From Priapulus caudatus (Eukaryota; Priapulida; Priapulimorpha; Priapulimorphida; Priapulidae): a stretch of DNA of 33,561 nt. The notes under the pieces are model-generated. The model worked only from the letters and a program-made list of their open reading frames with translations, ran no database searches and was not told the DNA's origin. The stretch covers positions 147,854 to 181,414 of the forward strand of contig NW_014577464.1 of the NCBI RefSeq assembly GCF_000485595.1. Direction: 5' to 3'. Shown here piece by piece: positions 1 through 32,049 of the stretch. How positions within the stretch are numbered: position 1 is the stretch's first letter; the number at the start of each line of letters is the position of its first letter. The translations under genes and the position numbers were made by a program.

Positions 1-125
1 CACACAAACACCACACACACGGCTGTCCGTATACAAGCACACAACAGCCTAGGAACGTGCGCCGCGACCCCACACACAGCACGTTAGGGCACACACACAC
101 GCCACCCACACACTGACACACACAC
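1..125. repeat. CA-rich simple sequence
   Basis: Degenerate (CA)n. The stretch from here to about 610 stays CA- and GC-rich with no convincing gene; open frames across it reflect the composition. Confidence 0.75.
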
Positions 126-971
126 ATGACACAGCACATCACACACCCACACACAACCAACGCCATACACACACTCATGCACACACGCAAAACGCATACA
201 CCACGCCGGCGCTACCGCACGGCGAGCGAGGACGGTGAAGTGGATTGGATGATTTACAACGCCGCTCAAGCACAACACAACTCGTCGTCCGTTGCACGAC
301 AAACAGCACATCCATACATAGCACGACGCGAGCTCGCACGCCAGAACGCACCACAAGGACACCACTGGTGTAGACAACACCACACTACAGTCTCACACAG
401 CAGCCCGGCTGCACGACGCGGGCACGGGCGTGCTGAGTCTCGGTGTGGGCGTTATTGCCCGCGCGCTACCCACGGGGCGCGCGCGACATCTCGGACCGCG
501 GCGGCACCCCCCACCACCCAAATCACACAGCACATATCACACAGTACCAGGCGCCGCCCCCGCCACCCGCACGCCAGCACGCACAATCGCCGCGCAGCCG
601 CCGCGCGCGTAATGTCTCATCTTATACCGTGAATTATTCGTTTGGTAAACGCACGCTAACTTGCTAGTCGTTCCAGCAACCCCCATAAGGGACTACGACG
701 TGACTGTGTACACGCCGAGCGCTATGTCGTTGAATAGCTGTGCAGTGCGGCGCGTGAGTATTGATTTATTACTATGTCACTGCACCGTACTGGCGCCATT
801 TGACTGACAAAATTCCTCTTTAAGCTATCTTAATGCACTTCTTTTAATTACCCGCTTATTCGTTTAATCGCATATAACCGAGCTGACGTTCACAGCGTCA
901 CGGTTATATTGTCGATGGGCGTGTTGTCGTGTTGAATATCGCCACTCGGGCAGTTAGATGCGAATAGTTGT

Positions 972-1126
972 ATGACTACTAGGCACTTTAATTTAATTTA
1001 AGTTTTTTTTAATAAAAAAAAGTTTAGGGTAGCGGTAGTTAGGGTTAAGGTTTAGGTTAGGTTATGGTTAGGGTAGGTTTTTTTTTTTTAAGTGCCTATA
1101 AGTCAATCCTAAGTGCCTAGAGTCAT
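972..1126. mobile_element. Foldback element with telomere-like core
   Basis: The left end ATGACTACTAGGCACTT and right end AAGTGCCTAGAGTCAT are inverted with one extra base. An additional AAGTGCCTA lies at 1090-1098. Runs of T and A flank a core of degenerate TTAGGG-like units (TTTAGGGTAGCGGTAGTTAG, GGTTAGGTTATGGTTAGGG). About 155 bp, no coding capacity. Confidence 0.6.
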
Positions 1127-3624
1127 GGACAATATCGCATCTAAGCGCGGGGTCGCGTGAATCTAGACCCGTAAGTGATTATCTCGATTTGTGCGTCTAC
1201 CTTCAGCAAATAAGAAACGCCAAGCTATTGACATGCGGGGCCGCGTCGCCAGAATATTGCGCCATGCCGTTCCTTGCCCATCGGACGTAACACAACGGTG
1301 TTTTTATATGGGCTTTACGGAACACAATCGAAAGCGCTTTCTCTGACGATACGTACCGCGTGCGTGCGTGCGTTGCGTACGCGTGCGGCATCAGCGCCAT
1401 CTGTTTCAGGCAGAAGCTTGTTATGAATAATATTTTCTACGGCTATGGCGTGTCTGCGTGCGTGAGTGTTCTAATTGCGTTACCTTTGCTTCTGTGTGCA
1501 AGGTAACGTAAGCCAAGTGGGTTGCGCGTGCACCGCATGCGTGGTGAGTAATCCATAGTATGCAGAAGCACATGAGTGCGAAGTCCTGCTGGCTGTTTGT
1601 TAATCCTGTCTCACTACTTTCTTATATATTAATTATTATTCTTTATTTTTTCTTGGTTCATTTCTTTATTATTATTTATATATATTCTTTATATTTATTA
1701 TGAACAATATGTTTGCATGGCAGTGCTGTTGTTGTTAGCAAGCGTAGAAATAATCATACTAGTTAGACTAAATATATATACAGTATATATAAATATATAT
1801 ATTATTATATATATTATCTATATCTGATTAATTTACCTTACAGCAACGCTCAGGTTTGCTGTGTGCAGATCGTCCGCGGACTGTGACTGTTAGTGCTAGA
1901 CACTCTGATCGGTTCTATTCTTGTAAAATGTTTTGAGGAAGCGATGTTGTATTTATTAATTAGTATTATGTCTTTCTAATTGTCCCATGTAATTCAAATA
2001 GACAATCCAGTTTGAATGAAGCGTGAGCTGAGAAGTGTAATTAATAATAAGTGTGATCGGCTCGCATTCGCTGTAATTTGCACCGCTGCTGGTTTCGCAT
2101 GAACCCATTAAATATAAACGCCGTATTAACCCGTAAAGCAATCACATCTCTAGTCAGTCTGACGCGAGGTTACACGGAATTTCTGACGAATTATCGTTGC
2201 GTTATATGTGTGTATTCATGTCATACGATCACACTCAGACCTTGAGGTGATAGTTATTTTAGGTTCGTGTGTGTGGGTAGTTCTACTCGTTGCTCGTTCG
2301 TTGGCATCCTTTCTCTGCATTTTCAGTCATATTTGTGTAATTACAGACTCATGTAGTGACTATGATATGTATATTTTATGTATCGTAAAAAGCACAGATT
2401 TGATGGATTCTTCTATTCTTTCAAGTACACGGTATCGTAGTAACACTCTGGTTTAATACGCCTCGGAGTTTTTGTACTTGATGTGTGCCGGGTGGGGCGC
2501 GTTGTAGTGACACTCTACTAAGTATACTTTAGCAGATACGAATAGAGAGTGTAATCGAAAATAAGTCTAAAGTGTCAACTTAGGAATAGTGATCAGCTGA
2601 TGTATTCTTACATTCGCATTATAAGTGTGTTTCATTACTTCCATAGTAAAGTAACTACGAATGATTAGAATGTATCACAAATAACAGTGAATCAGCTGCA
2701 TCGTGGCTCTTATACACTGATGTTTTTGGAAACGCTGACAGACATGCTATTCGTAGTCTGTTGTTCTATACATTTTAATTTAAACGACAGAAGGAAAATT
2801 ATACAAAAATCAGGAAAAATCAACAAGCGTAATATTTGAATATTATAATCTATTCTAGTCGTTACGTATGAGAAGCTAACCTCCGGTGACATATTTGTCA
2901 CAGCCCGTGCGCGATAGGCAAACATGTGGCATGATACTTGTCATGGCTTATAGCTGTCAACAGTTGTTCGAGAGGAACGCGTGTTAACACGTGTGTAAAG
3001 ACTACTAGCCCGAATTGCATTGGAGCCTTGAAGAAGCAATGATCAGCCAGTGAGCGTAACTATGTACGTATGTTTACTCGGCAGAACTAAAGTAGCTTAT
3101 AGGTTGACCTATGGCGATCGCAAGTATACGTGACCTTGGCGATTTATAAAAGCTGAGAATTCATTGCGTTTTAAATGCGTCCCATTTGACTGTGATCAGG
3201 GAGAAAAACATCACGAAAAAGAATATGTGTGTTATATTAGGTGATCCAATTTAGCGCGCTAATCAAATTAGAGACTAATTTTTCTTAATTGGGTCAGAGA
3301 ATTGATAATTGTGTGTTGTTTGAAAGCCTCTCTGCACCCAGCTTTTGTTATTATGATCATTGTTCTACTTCGTCCTCGCGCTTACTCGATGTAAGCCCCT
3401 TTCGCTCCGCACAGGGGAGTATATATAGCTAGCTGCGTTGAAGGTTTTTTCGGCATTGACGGCTCCCCTCGTAGGCGTGGACCAGCGTCTTGTGCAAGGT
3501 AGCTTTAGACGTGCGTATATTGGTTGGCGGCTCGTCTATCCCGGCCCCGTCGAGTCATCGTCACTCGCCGGGTCGTTCAATTCCCTGCACTGCGTTTGCC
3601 TCTAATAAACATACCCTACCCCTG
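1127..3624. other. No gene recognised
   Basis: AT-rich spacer with a TA-rich stretch at 1620-1830. No exon with protein similarity was found on either strand. If the kinase gene starts upstream of the window, this is part of its large 5' intron. Confidence 0.6.
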
Positions 3625-3960
3625 GTGTGGCGTGTGCGTGCGTGCGTGCGTGCGTGCGTGCGTGTGGCGTGTGGTGTCTGCCTGTGTGCGTGCATGGGCG
3701 TGCTGTGAGCGTGTGTGTGTTGGCCTGTGTGTGCGCTGCGGGGTCGTGGTTGGTGTTCTGCCTGCTGTGCGTGCGTGCGTGCGTGCGGGCGTGTGTGTCT
3801 GCCTGTGTGCGTGTCGTGGCCGCGGGCGTGTTGTCTGCTGCGTGCGTGCGGGCGGGCGGGCATGTGTGTGTCTGCCTGCGTGCGTGCGTGCGTGCGTGCG
3901 GGCGGGCGTGTGTGTGTCTGCCTGTGTGCGTGCGTGCGGGCGGGCGTGTGTTTGCCAGTG
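3625..3960. repeat. GCGT/GCGG-rich tract
   Basis: Repeated GTGCGTGCGTGCG, GTGTGTCTGCCTGTGTGCGT and GCGGGCGG units. Open on both strands only because of the repeats. Confidence 0.85.
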
Positions 3961-4477
3961 TGCGTCAACGCACATGTTCACACTGAACCGTGTGTGTGGC
4001 GGGAGGGGGAAGGAGGGAGGCTGCTGTGAATACCAGTGCTCTTTTTTGTACAACATTTCGCGCACGCACATATGAGCAGACAACACGTGTGTGTTTGTCG
4101 GAGTTAGGGGGAGGGACTGGGAGGGAGGGAGCGAGGCAGGGACGGCGGTCTTCAAACCTTTAGCGCCGCACCATTTCTACAGAAACCAAGACATCCTGCG
4201 TATAAACATGCATGCACGTTCACAGCATATCCTTTTTCAGCGTGTTTTTCAAATTGGCACATTTACCGAGGGCAAATTGGGTGCTATGTGGTAATATTAG
4301 GAATTTATCAATATACACGCATGAATGTGTGTATTTGTATATGGTACTGTTATGTGCAAATCCTGGTAATATTGATGACTGAACGTTATCTTGTAACATT
4401 TTGCCAATTAATTACATAACAAATTATGGCATTCATTCATTGATAAAAGGGTAACGTGTTTAAAATAACATGGTTTT

Positions 4478-5042
4478 TAGCTCACCTTGACATCGTCAAG
4501 ATGATCTATTGCCATGGGGTGTCGTCCGTCGTACGTCCGTCCGTCCGTCCGTCCGTCAACATTTGGCTACGGTCAACGATAACTCAAGAACCGTTTGACC
4601 CACATGTTTCAAATTGCATATACTTGTTACTCTTATGGGAGAGGTTTGAACGTCTTATTTTGGAGCACGCCAGTCGACCTTCTTTCGAGCCACGTCCACT
4701 TTTTGGCAAATATGTAAATGGCCATAAGTCAGTTCAGGTTCAACGGATTTTGCTAAGGATCTGCCGTTGAATAAGGACTGGCCCCAAAATATATCACACG
4801 GGGTTTTATATATTTTTTAAATTATGCAAATTAAGTAGATTTTGGCAATTTCACTATGCATTTCAGTGTCTGCCTACGGTCAACGCCACCAGATTGTATG
4901 CCAACAGATCTGAAACATTTATGTTCGCCTCAAAAATTACTCATATATCATCATTATCAAGAGTATATAATCGGAGTTCTCCCATATATACTCTTGCTTT
5001 ATATATCCCCCCTTCCTTTTCTATCACACCCAAGGTGAGCTA
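4478..5042. mobile_element. Non-coding element with TAGCTCACCTTG inverted ends, copy 1
   Basis: Starts TAGCTCACCTTG and ends CAAGGTGAGCTA, a 12 bp perfect inverted repeat. A (GTCC)n run follows the left end at 4535-4556, then a body including GTTTGACCCACATGTTTCAAA. A diverged inverted copy is at 33140-33380. The ORF through this stretch is not a gene. Confidence 0.7.
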
Positions 5043-5266
5043 CAGTGTCATTGACACTTTCATTTGATATAAGTGGTAGTAAGATCATGGGTGTGTACAT
5101 CTATGTATACTGTATCTGTGCTAACGACACCCCACAGTTAGCTGGCCGTTGTCATGCAACTAGATATAGTCTGGTGGATAGTGCATAGTTATATAGTCAG
5201 ATACATACAGCACAAATGCATAACAATGTCTGTTAAATGACGTTTACCATTCACTGCTAGATTTCT

Positions 5267-5988
5267 GTGATTTTTCCTCCATCATATCTAAACAACGTAC
5301 TCGCATCTATCCAGTGCTGGGTCTTTTCAAATATAATGAAACTTAACCCTGCAAAATGTAAAGTTATGCAGGTATACTTTGGTAGAAATAGACTTCAAGA
5401 TGCTGAACTTTTTTTAGAACACTTTCAATTGGAAAATTTGGCAACTTTGAAGATCTTGGGTGTATGGTTCCAGCACGACCTTAAATGGGCCATACACGTT
5501 CAAGATTTGGTGGCTAGAGCCAGTAAAAGAATGTTCATGCTTCGTATACTAAAAAAATCTAGGCTTGCTGTGAAGATCTCGTACAAATTTACTGTGGTTA
5601 CGTCAGACCGATTCTGGAATGTGCTGCACCCTTCTTGCACCCAGGCCTTACCAAAGAGCTCTCACGTCTAATTGAATCTGTTCAAGTAAGGGCAGTGAAA
5701 ATAATAATAGGTTATAATAATTGGAATAGGTACGACATGTACGATGAGGTACTATCTCAGCTTCAGTTCCAAAGACTTGCGTTTCGTCTCGAGCAGCTTT
5801 GTGAAAAAGTGGCTTATCAGCTCAAAAGTTGTAAACGATTACAGGATATTTGCCTTCCTTCAGCAATAAATGTGTCTAACCGCATAACACGGAATTCTAG
5901 TAAACTCCGGCTTGCAAAAGTCCCTCGTACCAGCCGGTACTTCAATAGCCCTGTTCCGTACATGTGCAGGATGATTAACAAATTGTAA
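5267..5988 (+). pseudogene. LINE reverse transcriptase C-terminal fragment, frameshifted
   Basis: The first frame has NIMKLNPAKCKVMQVYF, LKILGVWFQHDLKWAIHVQD and ASKRMFMLRILKKS. After a one-base frameshift near 5560-5573 the second frame continues YCGYVRPILECAAPFLHPGL, SRLIESVQVRAVKIIIGY and a Leu/Arg-rich end, stopping at 5986-5988. These are the standard thumb and post-thumb motifs of jockey/CR1/L2-type LINEs. Confidence 0.85.
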
Positions 5989-6404
5989 ACAGGCACTGGA
6001 TTTTTTACAATAGCATGGATAATTAGGCTTTTGCTTGCGCCCCATTATAAACATTTTGGTCTCTTTGAAATAACTCTCTGGGCAACTTTCGGTTATGTGA
6101 TATGTTTGATTCTATCATTGTGTCGCATTTTAATTGTAACTATTTTTTGACCAAGGATCACGTTATTTTAAATTTAGTATATATTCTAAAGATGGTTTTT
6201 AGTTTAATGATATCATTTTACGAATCAACATTTTAAGTGATATCTATCTATATATAGTCTTACCATGGGACATATATTATTGTAAATATCATCAATTTCA
6301 GTTTTATACTGCCTGATGATATCTTGTTTGCAAAATTTATTTTAATTGTAACGTTGTTAACACTAGTTTTGCAATAAACCTATTATCTATCTATCTATCT
6401 ATCT
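5267..6404 (+). mobile_element. 5'-truncated LINE (jockey/CR1-like) with ATCT tail
   Basis: The 3' end of a non-LTR retrotransposon: the reverse-transcriptase thumb and C-terminus (5267-5988), an AT-rich 3' UTR (5989-6383) and an (ATCT)n tail at 6384-6404 after AATAAACC. The catalytic YADD part of the reverse transcriptase and the endonuclease are missing, so this is a typical truncated dead insertion. Clade is inferred from the protein motifs. Confidence 0.82.
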
Positions 6405-7237
6405 TTTTGGGGGTTTAGCCTATACCGATTCTGCTAAATGTGCCAGTTTTCACTGCGCGTGCAGTACGGTACCAATATGAGCAAAGAGCTGTTAAGCCAG
6501 CAGCAGTTAATGTAGTGTCTAACACTCGTGCAGCACGCAGCGATTGTAGCAAGGATGCGTGGCCATGCATGCTATAATTAGAAGCACAGCCGCATCAGTG
6601 GTCATGACCAGGAAACTGTCAGATATCGTCACACCGCGCCTGCCTAGCGGCTGTTTATACGTCCGAGTAACTGTCCACGTTCTAGTAAAAGCGGCGGGAA
6701 AACTGACCGTGCGTGCATTCGCGCTGTTTCCGGCAACGTCGTGCCATGCTTTAAAGCGTGGTAATTAGAGATAAACGTATACAGTGTTTTAATAGGAAGT
6801 CTCCTACCACGCTGAACGAGTTAGGGGGTGTTTGGAAGTTATTCTTTTCATTGTTATCAAACCTTGGCATATTTCGTTGAGCATAATTCCCTGTATCTAA
6901 CTAGGTGACTACCACCCATGCAAGTCGACAGTTACTACACGCGTCCCCCTTAAATGGAAATTATTTCCCACACATCTGGCATGCGCAGACGTGCTTTAAA
7001 TTATGTAATTTAGGTCACCCTTTTAAGTAATAATTTTTAAAACGAAGTAATAAAAATGCACTGGCCATGTATAGGATTACGTCGCATTTTCCCCCAATAT
7101 AAGGAATTTAACTACTAATTATCTAAACTGAATATGCAAAGTTTGTTGTTATTTACTGAAAATTAATCAGAAATTCTCTCACTGTGGAGTGCTTGTGAAA
7201 ATTTCTCATTATTTAATTATAACTATTCTCATTTCAG
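6405..7237. other. No exon recognised before the first kinase exon
   Basis: Searched for the glycine-loop and VAIK exons of the kinase and found none. A short frame at 6559-6768 has no motif. Confidence 0.6.
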
Positions 7238-27525
<20,288 letters not shown>

Positions 27526-27748
27526 TATATCTATATATATATAAAGTTGTTCAGCTGAATTATTTCGTACTCGCATAACTAGAGAACTCCGCAGCCGTCA
27601 GAATCAGCTCGTCTGGGAGGTGGTTCTGGGTGAAACAAAAATGTTAAAAAGTTAAAAAGTTAAAAATTCATAAAAATTCTATTCATCAATAGGCGGTGCG
27701 TACAGATTAACATCACGTACGTGTGAATCCATGGGGTATACCCTAAAC

Positions 27749-27819
27749 GGCGCAGTGGCCTAATCGCTAGAACATCTGTCTCCTACACCGGTATTCCGGG
27801 TTCGAGTCCCAGCTGGGGA
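27749..27819 (+). pseudogene. tRNA-Arg(CCT)-like pseudogene or tRNA-derived SINE head
   Basis: The 71 bp carries CAGTGGCCTAAT at the A-box, TCTCCTA at the anticodon loop (CCT) and a perfect B-box GGGTTCGAGTCCC, then AGCTGGGG, in the order of animal tRNA-Arg(CCT). The acceptor stem, D-stem and anticodon stem do not pair well, so it is unlikely to be a working tRNA. A T-run follows at 27831-27848. Confidence 0.6.
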
Positions 27820-27874
27820 ACAGCAGGGCTTTTCCCCTTTTTTTCCCTTTACCTACCTCTTTAGTATGTAGTAC

Positions 27875-28430
27875 GTGCATGTATCCGCGTGTGCGTGTGT
27901 GCATGCGTGCATCATGTGCGCACGTGCGTGTGTGTGGGTATTTCAGTTTGTATGTGCGCGCGCGTTCATGCATGTGTGCATCATGTGTGCGCGTGTGTGT
28001 ATATGGGTGTTTGAGTTTGTATGTGCGCGCATGCGTGCCGACATGCGTTCGGGCATGCATGAGTGTGTGCCTGTATGTGCTCGTACGTGCAAGTGCGTGA
28101 GTGAGTGCGTGCGTGCGTCATGTGTGCGCGCGTGTGTGTATGTGTGTTTGAGTTTGTATGTGCGTGCGTGCGTTTATGTGTGCCGGCATGCGTTCGGGCA
28201 TGCGTGCGTGTGTGCCTGTATGTGCGCGTACGTGCAAGTGTGCGTGAGTGAGTGCGTGCGTGCGTCATGTGTGCGTGCGTGTGTGTATGGGTGTTTGAGT
28301 TTGTATGTGCGTGCGCGCGTGCATGCATGCCGACCTGCGTTCGGGCATGCGTGCGTGTGTGCCTGTATGTGCTTGATTGCGTGAGTGAGTGTGTGTGTGC
28401 GTGTGTGTAGGCGTGCGTGCGTACGTGTGT
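27875..28430. repeat. GT-rich minisatellite, units of about 150 bp
   Basis: The landmark TGCGTTCGGGCATGC recurs near 28036, 28187 and 28335, and GTTTGAGTTTGTATGTGCG recurs between them, so the higher-order unit is about 150 bp. Open frames in this stretch are compositional. Confidence 0.85.
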
Positions 28431-28469
28431 GGATGGCATGACTACTCTCTCGTCCTCCCTCTCTCCCAT

Positions 28470-29330
28470 ACCTCTATCTCAAATCGACTTGTGTACTTTA
28501 GAACTACATGTTGATGGAATACGTGGCGAATAGGTAGTGAGATGGCACTATAAAAGCACTTTTAAAGATTAGATTAGGTAATACATAAAAACCACAAAAG
28601 CATGCAACAACACATATAATAAGAAAATCGTACTTTAGTAATGACAAGTCCGTACTAACTTTGGTAATATACGACCAACATTCGACTTGGGGGAGCATAT
28701 TCCATTCTCAACTGAAGTTGGATGGCTAACTACGTAAAGGTCACTTGATGGGTACACATCAATAAATAGGTAATGGTAGGAAATTAATCACAATGCCCAA
28801 CGGCACTTGCTTATATAAAACAAAAGTTGTAGATTTGTGTCCACGTTGTACCAATATGCGGCTTATATCGTTTTTAAAATACACTGATGACTGACATGTT
28901 TGGCTCCAAGATTATTAGTCTTGCGTTTAGAAATAACGCAACTGTGATATACACACTGCAGGTCATATTAAATTGTTGTTGCCTCTAAATACAATTGTTT
29001 GGATAAAATGTCTGTTTTCAAATTTCATAAAAGCATCAGCTGAACAATGAGGTAACTAGAGTTGAAATACTTCTAAATATCATTAACCTAATTTAAGTCA
29101 ATTTTATCAATTTTATAGTACAGAATGTAGGCATACTTGTGTACATACATGTTTGTTGTTTGGTATCAGCTGTTTGAAAGTATATAACGTGTGGAATGCA
29201 TATCTTAGAATAGAAAGCATCCACCATCGTGCTGATAGTTATCCTGCTGTAATCGTACGTGCCCAGTAATGTTTCAGTGATCATTTTTGTCCTGCCCAAA
29301 TTGTTACCAATCGGTCATGATACAGTATGT
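28470..29330. other. Intergenic, nothing recognised
   Basis: AT-rich spacer between the convergent genes. It probably holds the scramblase 3' UTR at its right edge. Confidence 0.6.
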
Positions 29331-29536
29331 TACTGTATACGCCATATTTTTCGCGTACCTACAGATGTTTTTTGCGAATTCAGACTTGAAGGACAATTTC
29401 GCAGTCGGTGAATTATGAATTATGCGGTATAATTATTCGATATGAATTCTTCGCGTGTTGTTATTTTCACGGTCAGGGACGCATTCGCGAAATTCGCGAA
29501 AATTAAACCACCGCGAAATATACAGCGTATACAGTA
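29331..29536. mobile_element. MITE with TA target, CTGTATACGC ends, downstream of scramblase
   Basis: The left end TACTGTATACGCCATATTTT and right end AAATATACAGCGTATACAGT plus A are inverted. The interior has TTCGCG-type motifs in both directions (CGCGAAATTCGCGAAAATTA). TA at both edges would fit a Tc1/mariner-type target. It lies 64 bp past the scramblase stop, so it may be part of that gene's 3' UTR. Confidence 0.7.
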
Positions 29537-29599
29537 CTGCACGATGCAGGACGAACCCCAGGGACACGCACACGTGACTACAGTACAACACACCTGCGA

Positions 29600-30311
29600 C
29601 TAGTTCCACATTCCCGGTCGATCTCCACCCTTCTTGTTGCCCTGCTGTTCGAAGAACATGAAATCTATGAGAAATGTCGCTCCCAGCAGAGTGGCCTTCA
29701 CGTTCACATCCAAGTCCATGGGGAACTGAATCCCAAAGTTGTCGCTGTCGGTGAATGTCTCCTTCAGCATGCCCGACCACTGCTTTGATATTCTGCCCAC
29801 CTGCGTAAGCAAGGCAAAAGATTAGTAATGGTGACGACTGACGGATGAATGCTTGCCAGGCTGATCATAAACCATGGAGTACACACGGGAAAGGTTTTTA
29901 TTGAAGTTTTATATATATTTTTTTAAAATCTTTTACAGTAGACTACAATCTTTGCGAATGCTAATCTACACATGCTAATTCTTGCATTTTAGTGCAAACG
30001 AAAAATTGTCAAAAAAATTTGTCTAAAAATTTTCTTCAAGCTTTAGTCCACTGACTACGATCTTAGTAAAAACATGCTAATTCTTGCACTTTAGTGCGAA
30101 CTCGCGAATATCTTGCAGGTGGCCCCACCTGGTGATTGCCGTCGGCAGAGGAGACGTTGAACTCGACGTCGCCGCAACAGCTAAACGTGCAGAACGGCCC
30201 GCTAATGCGCAGTATCGTGTCGCCGGCCGCGTTCTTGATGCGGAACTTCGGCACGAACACCGACCACTCCTGCTCCACGTAGCCAATGATGGTGCCCGGT
30301 GGCGACGACAC
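29600..30311 (-). CDS. PLSCR-like: Phospholipid scramblase, C-terminal two exons (5' end outside)
   Basis: The minus-strand penultimate exon, 30311-30129, begins after GCGCAG and ends CAG|GTGGGG. The last exon, 29800-29600, begins after TTACGCAG and ends at TAG. Together they encode 127 residues, all in phase 0. The first exon has [30 protein letters not shown]. The second has the calcium-binding [12 protein letters not shown] segment, then a hydrophobic C-terminal helix ([15 protein letters not shown]) and a short polar tail, as in PLSCR1. The family moves phospholipids across the plasma membrane in response to calcium. The upstream exons (proline-rich N-terminus, Cys-rich palmitoylation motif) are not found up to 33561, so they lie beyond the window or across a large intron. 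Convergent with the kinase gene. Confidence 0.93.
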
Positions 30312-30360
30312 CTGCGCAGTAAGGCCAAGGAGGGGTGAACGCGCGCAGTCGTGAAGACTG

Positions 30361-30441
30361 GTTGTAGTAAGACGTGAATACGTGTTGTAGTAAGACGTGA
30401 ATACGTGTTGTAGTAAGACGTGAATACGTGTTGTAGTAAGA
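30361..30441. repeat. 23 bp tandem repeat, 3.5 copies
   Basis: Exact copies of a unit beginning GTTGTAGTAAGACGTGAATA, about 50 bp from the scramblase penultimate exon, in its intron. Confidence 0.95.
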
Positions 30442-30771
30442 TGGTGCTTTAGCTGTAATTAACATATAATCATCCACCCCACAAGAAAATTAATTGCATG
30501 CAAATGCCACCAGGGTAACAGAGTAACGTGTAAAGATTTACAGCACTGACACAATAATAGGCACAATGTTGGCATAATAGACGAATTTTCACAGAAAGAT
30601 CTTGCCGGGTAACAGCAAAGGAAAAATACATGCATTACGATAACATAAGGAAATGAAGATAATGCTGGATATGAGAATTGATCTTTTTTATATGGATACC
30701 TAATATAGATATGAAGAGATTTTATGCCGTCAAAGAGCGTATATGTGTGCTGTTGGTGAAATATTATTACA

Positions 30772-30927
30772 ATGGCTTTGCAGAGGATGTCGAGTATCAG
30801 AAACCAAAGCTCAAGATCATTTGATGAGGATGAGGCAAGATATCACAGAGATGGTCGTGATCACAGCCCTTCATCCCGCTTCTCTGAATTCACGGATAGA
30901 ATTAGGAAGGACTTTTTCGATTTCTGA
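30772..30927 (+). CDS. Possible 51-residue ORF or exon, unknown
   Basis: An ATG-to-TGA ORF encoding MALQRMSSIRNQSSRSFDED and continuing with Arg, Asp, His, Ser and Phe to RIRKDFFDF. Composition is polar and looks more like real protein than the surrounding AT-rich frames. A good acceptor-like sequence (ATGGCTTTGCAG) ends at 30783 in the same frame, so this could instead be a terminal exon. It lies opposite the probable large intron of the scramblase gene. I do not recognise the sequence. Confidence 0.2.
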   Translation: MALQRMSSIRNQSSRSFDEDEARYHRDGRDHSPSSRFSEFTDRIRKDFFDF

Positions 30928-30929
30928 AT

Positions 30930-32041
30930 TCCCATGGAACTGAAACACTTTTCGAGCTTATAGCTCTGGCAATTAGTGACATACTGACTGGCAGCTATGT
31001 AGCATGAGGCTTGTGCATCTTTGACATACATCAACTTAATGTGATTATTGAACAGAGATGACTATTATATATTAAATGTATTTATTATGTTTAGCGGAGA
31101 TCTTGTACTTAGGTAAGTATGTGCGTGTGAACCTATATGGTGTTATCAGGAGACTGAATAATAATAGATTATTAAATTAACAGAAATTATAACCTATTAT
31201 TATTCACTCCTGATGTTATCAATGGTCTCGCGATGACCTGGCCAATTGCTTAATTAGGACTGCAGTTGGCAGATGAATTCTCAGCAAAAACGATATATTA
31301 TTCTGACTGTACTAGACTTACACCCATCCAGTTCTGTGAACTCGTTGTTACTAATGCTAGTTTGTAACTGCTTCATGATTCATTTACCATGTCTGTGTAC
31401 TGTTGTGTGACTGTTTACAAATTGCTGTAAACCGAGTGTGTTGTGCATTTGCATACATTGAAAAACAGTTAAAACATTGGATAATAAATGCAAACATCAG
31501 TTTAAAAAACTGTCCAGTGTTCAAGAAGTAACTTTCCATACAATAATTAATAGCATTTATGTCATGGAATATAGGATAGAGTTTGGATGTTGAAGTGGGA
31601 TTTAAATTAATATTCGACTTGATGTAATATTAAAAACACCTGTGGGTTTTTTAAACAATGGAAAAGACCACAACTTAAATGGTTTGAGCATTCGTCATCC
31701 AGCATAAGTTTACACGTGATTGTGTAGATAAATAATGGTTGGTACATCATTTTGTACGTGATCACATTACATTACTACGCCGTAATTAATATGTAATAAA
31801 ATAAATCCGTGAATGTAGGTAGAACTAGCCTATTTTAAAAATAATTCTGCAAACACAAAAAATTAACATTATTCCATATATTTTCACTATTCAACAACAC
31901 CATTGTTGAAACAATTGTCACAGTTATAGAACACATGCAGAACAACGACTTTATGATAAAATACAAACACAAACTATTTGCTGACTAGCATTGCTGATTT
32001 AATTGGGTAGCCTAGTTGCAAACGTCAGATCATCTATACAC
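30930..32041. other. Intronic or upstream spacer, nothing but one micro-foldback
   Basis: AT-rich, with the hairpin at 31147-31212. No further scramblase exon recognised on the minus strand. Confidence 0.55.
31147..31212. mobile_element. 66 bp micro-foldback, CAGGAG...TGAATAATAATAG ends (copy 3)
   Basis: The left arm CAGGAGACTGAATAATAATA has a 2-base insert relative to the right arm TATTATTATTCACTCCTG. Flanks GTGTTAT and ATGTTAT share TGTTAT. Upstream of the visible scramblase exons. Confidence 0.75.
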
Positions 32042-32049
32042 GTCTATAC

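Noticed and set aside
84-667. Overlapping open frames on both strands
   Set aside because: Produced by CA- and GC-rich simple sequence; proteins are His/Thr/Arg or Cys/Val repeats with no domain.
3490-4155. Several 100-180 residue open frames on both strands
   Set aside because: All are translations of GCGT/GCGG repeats (Cys-Val-Arg-Ala or His-Thr-Ala-Arg runs).
27767-28469. Open frames of 97-169 residues, both strands
   Set aside because: GT-rich minisatellite translations.
30361-30441. CRISPR-like direct repeats
   Set aside because: Units are contiguous with no spacers and the genome is eukaryotic; a plain tandem repeat.
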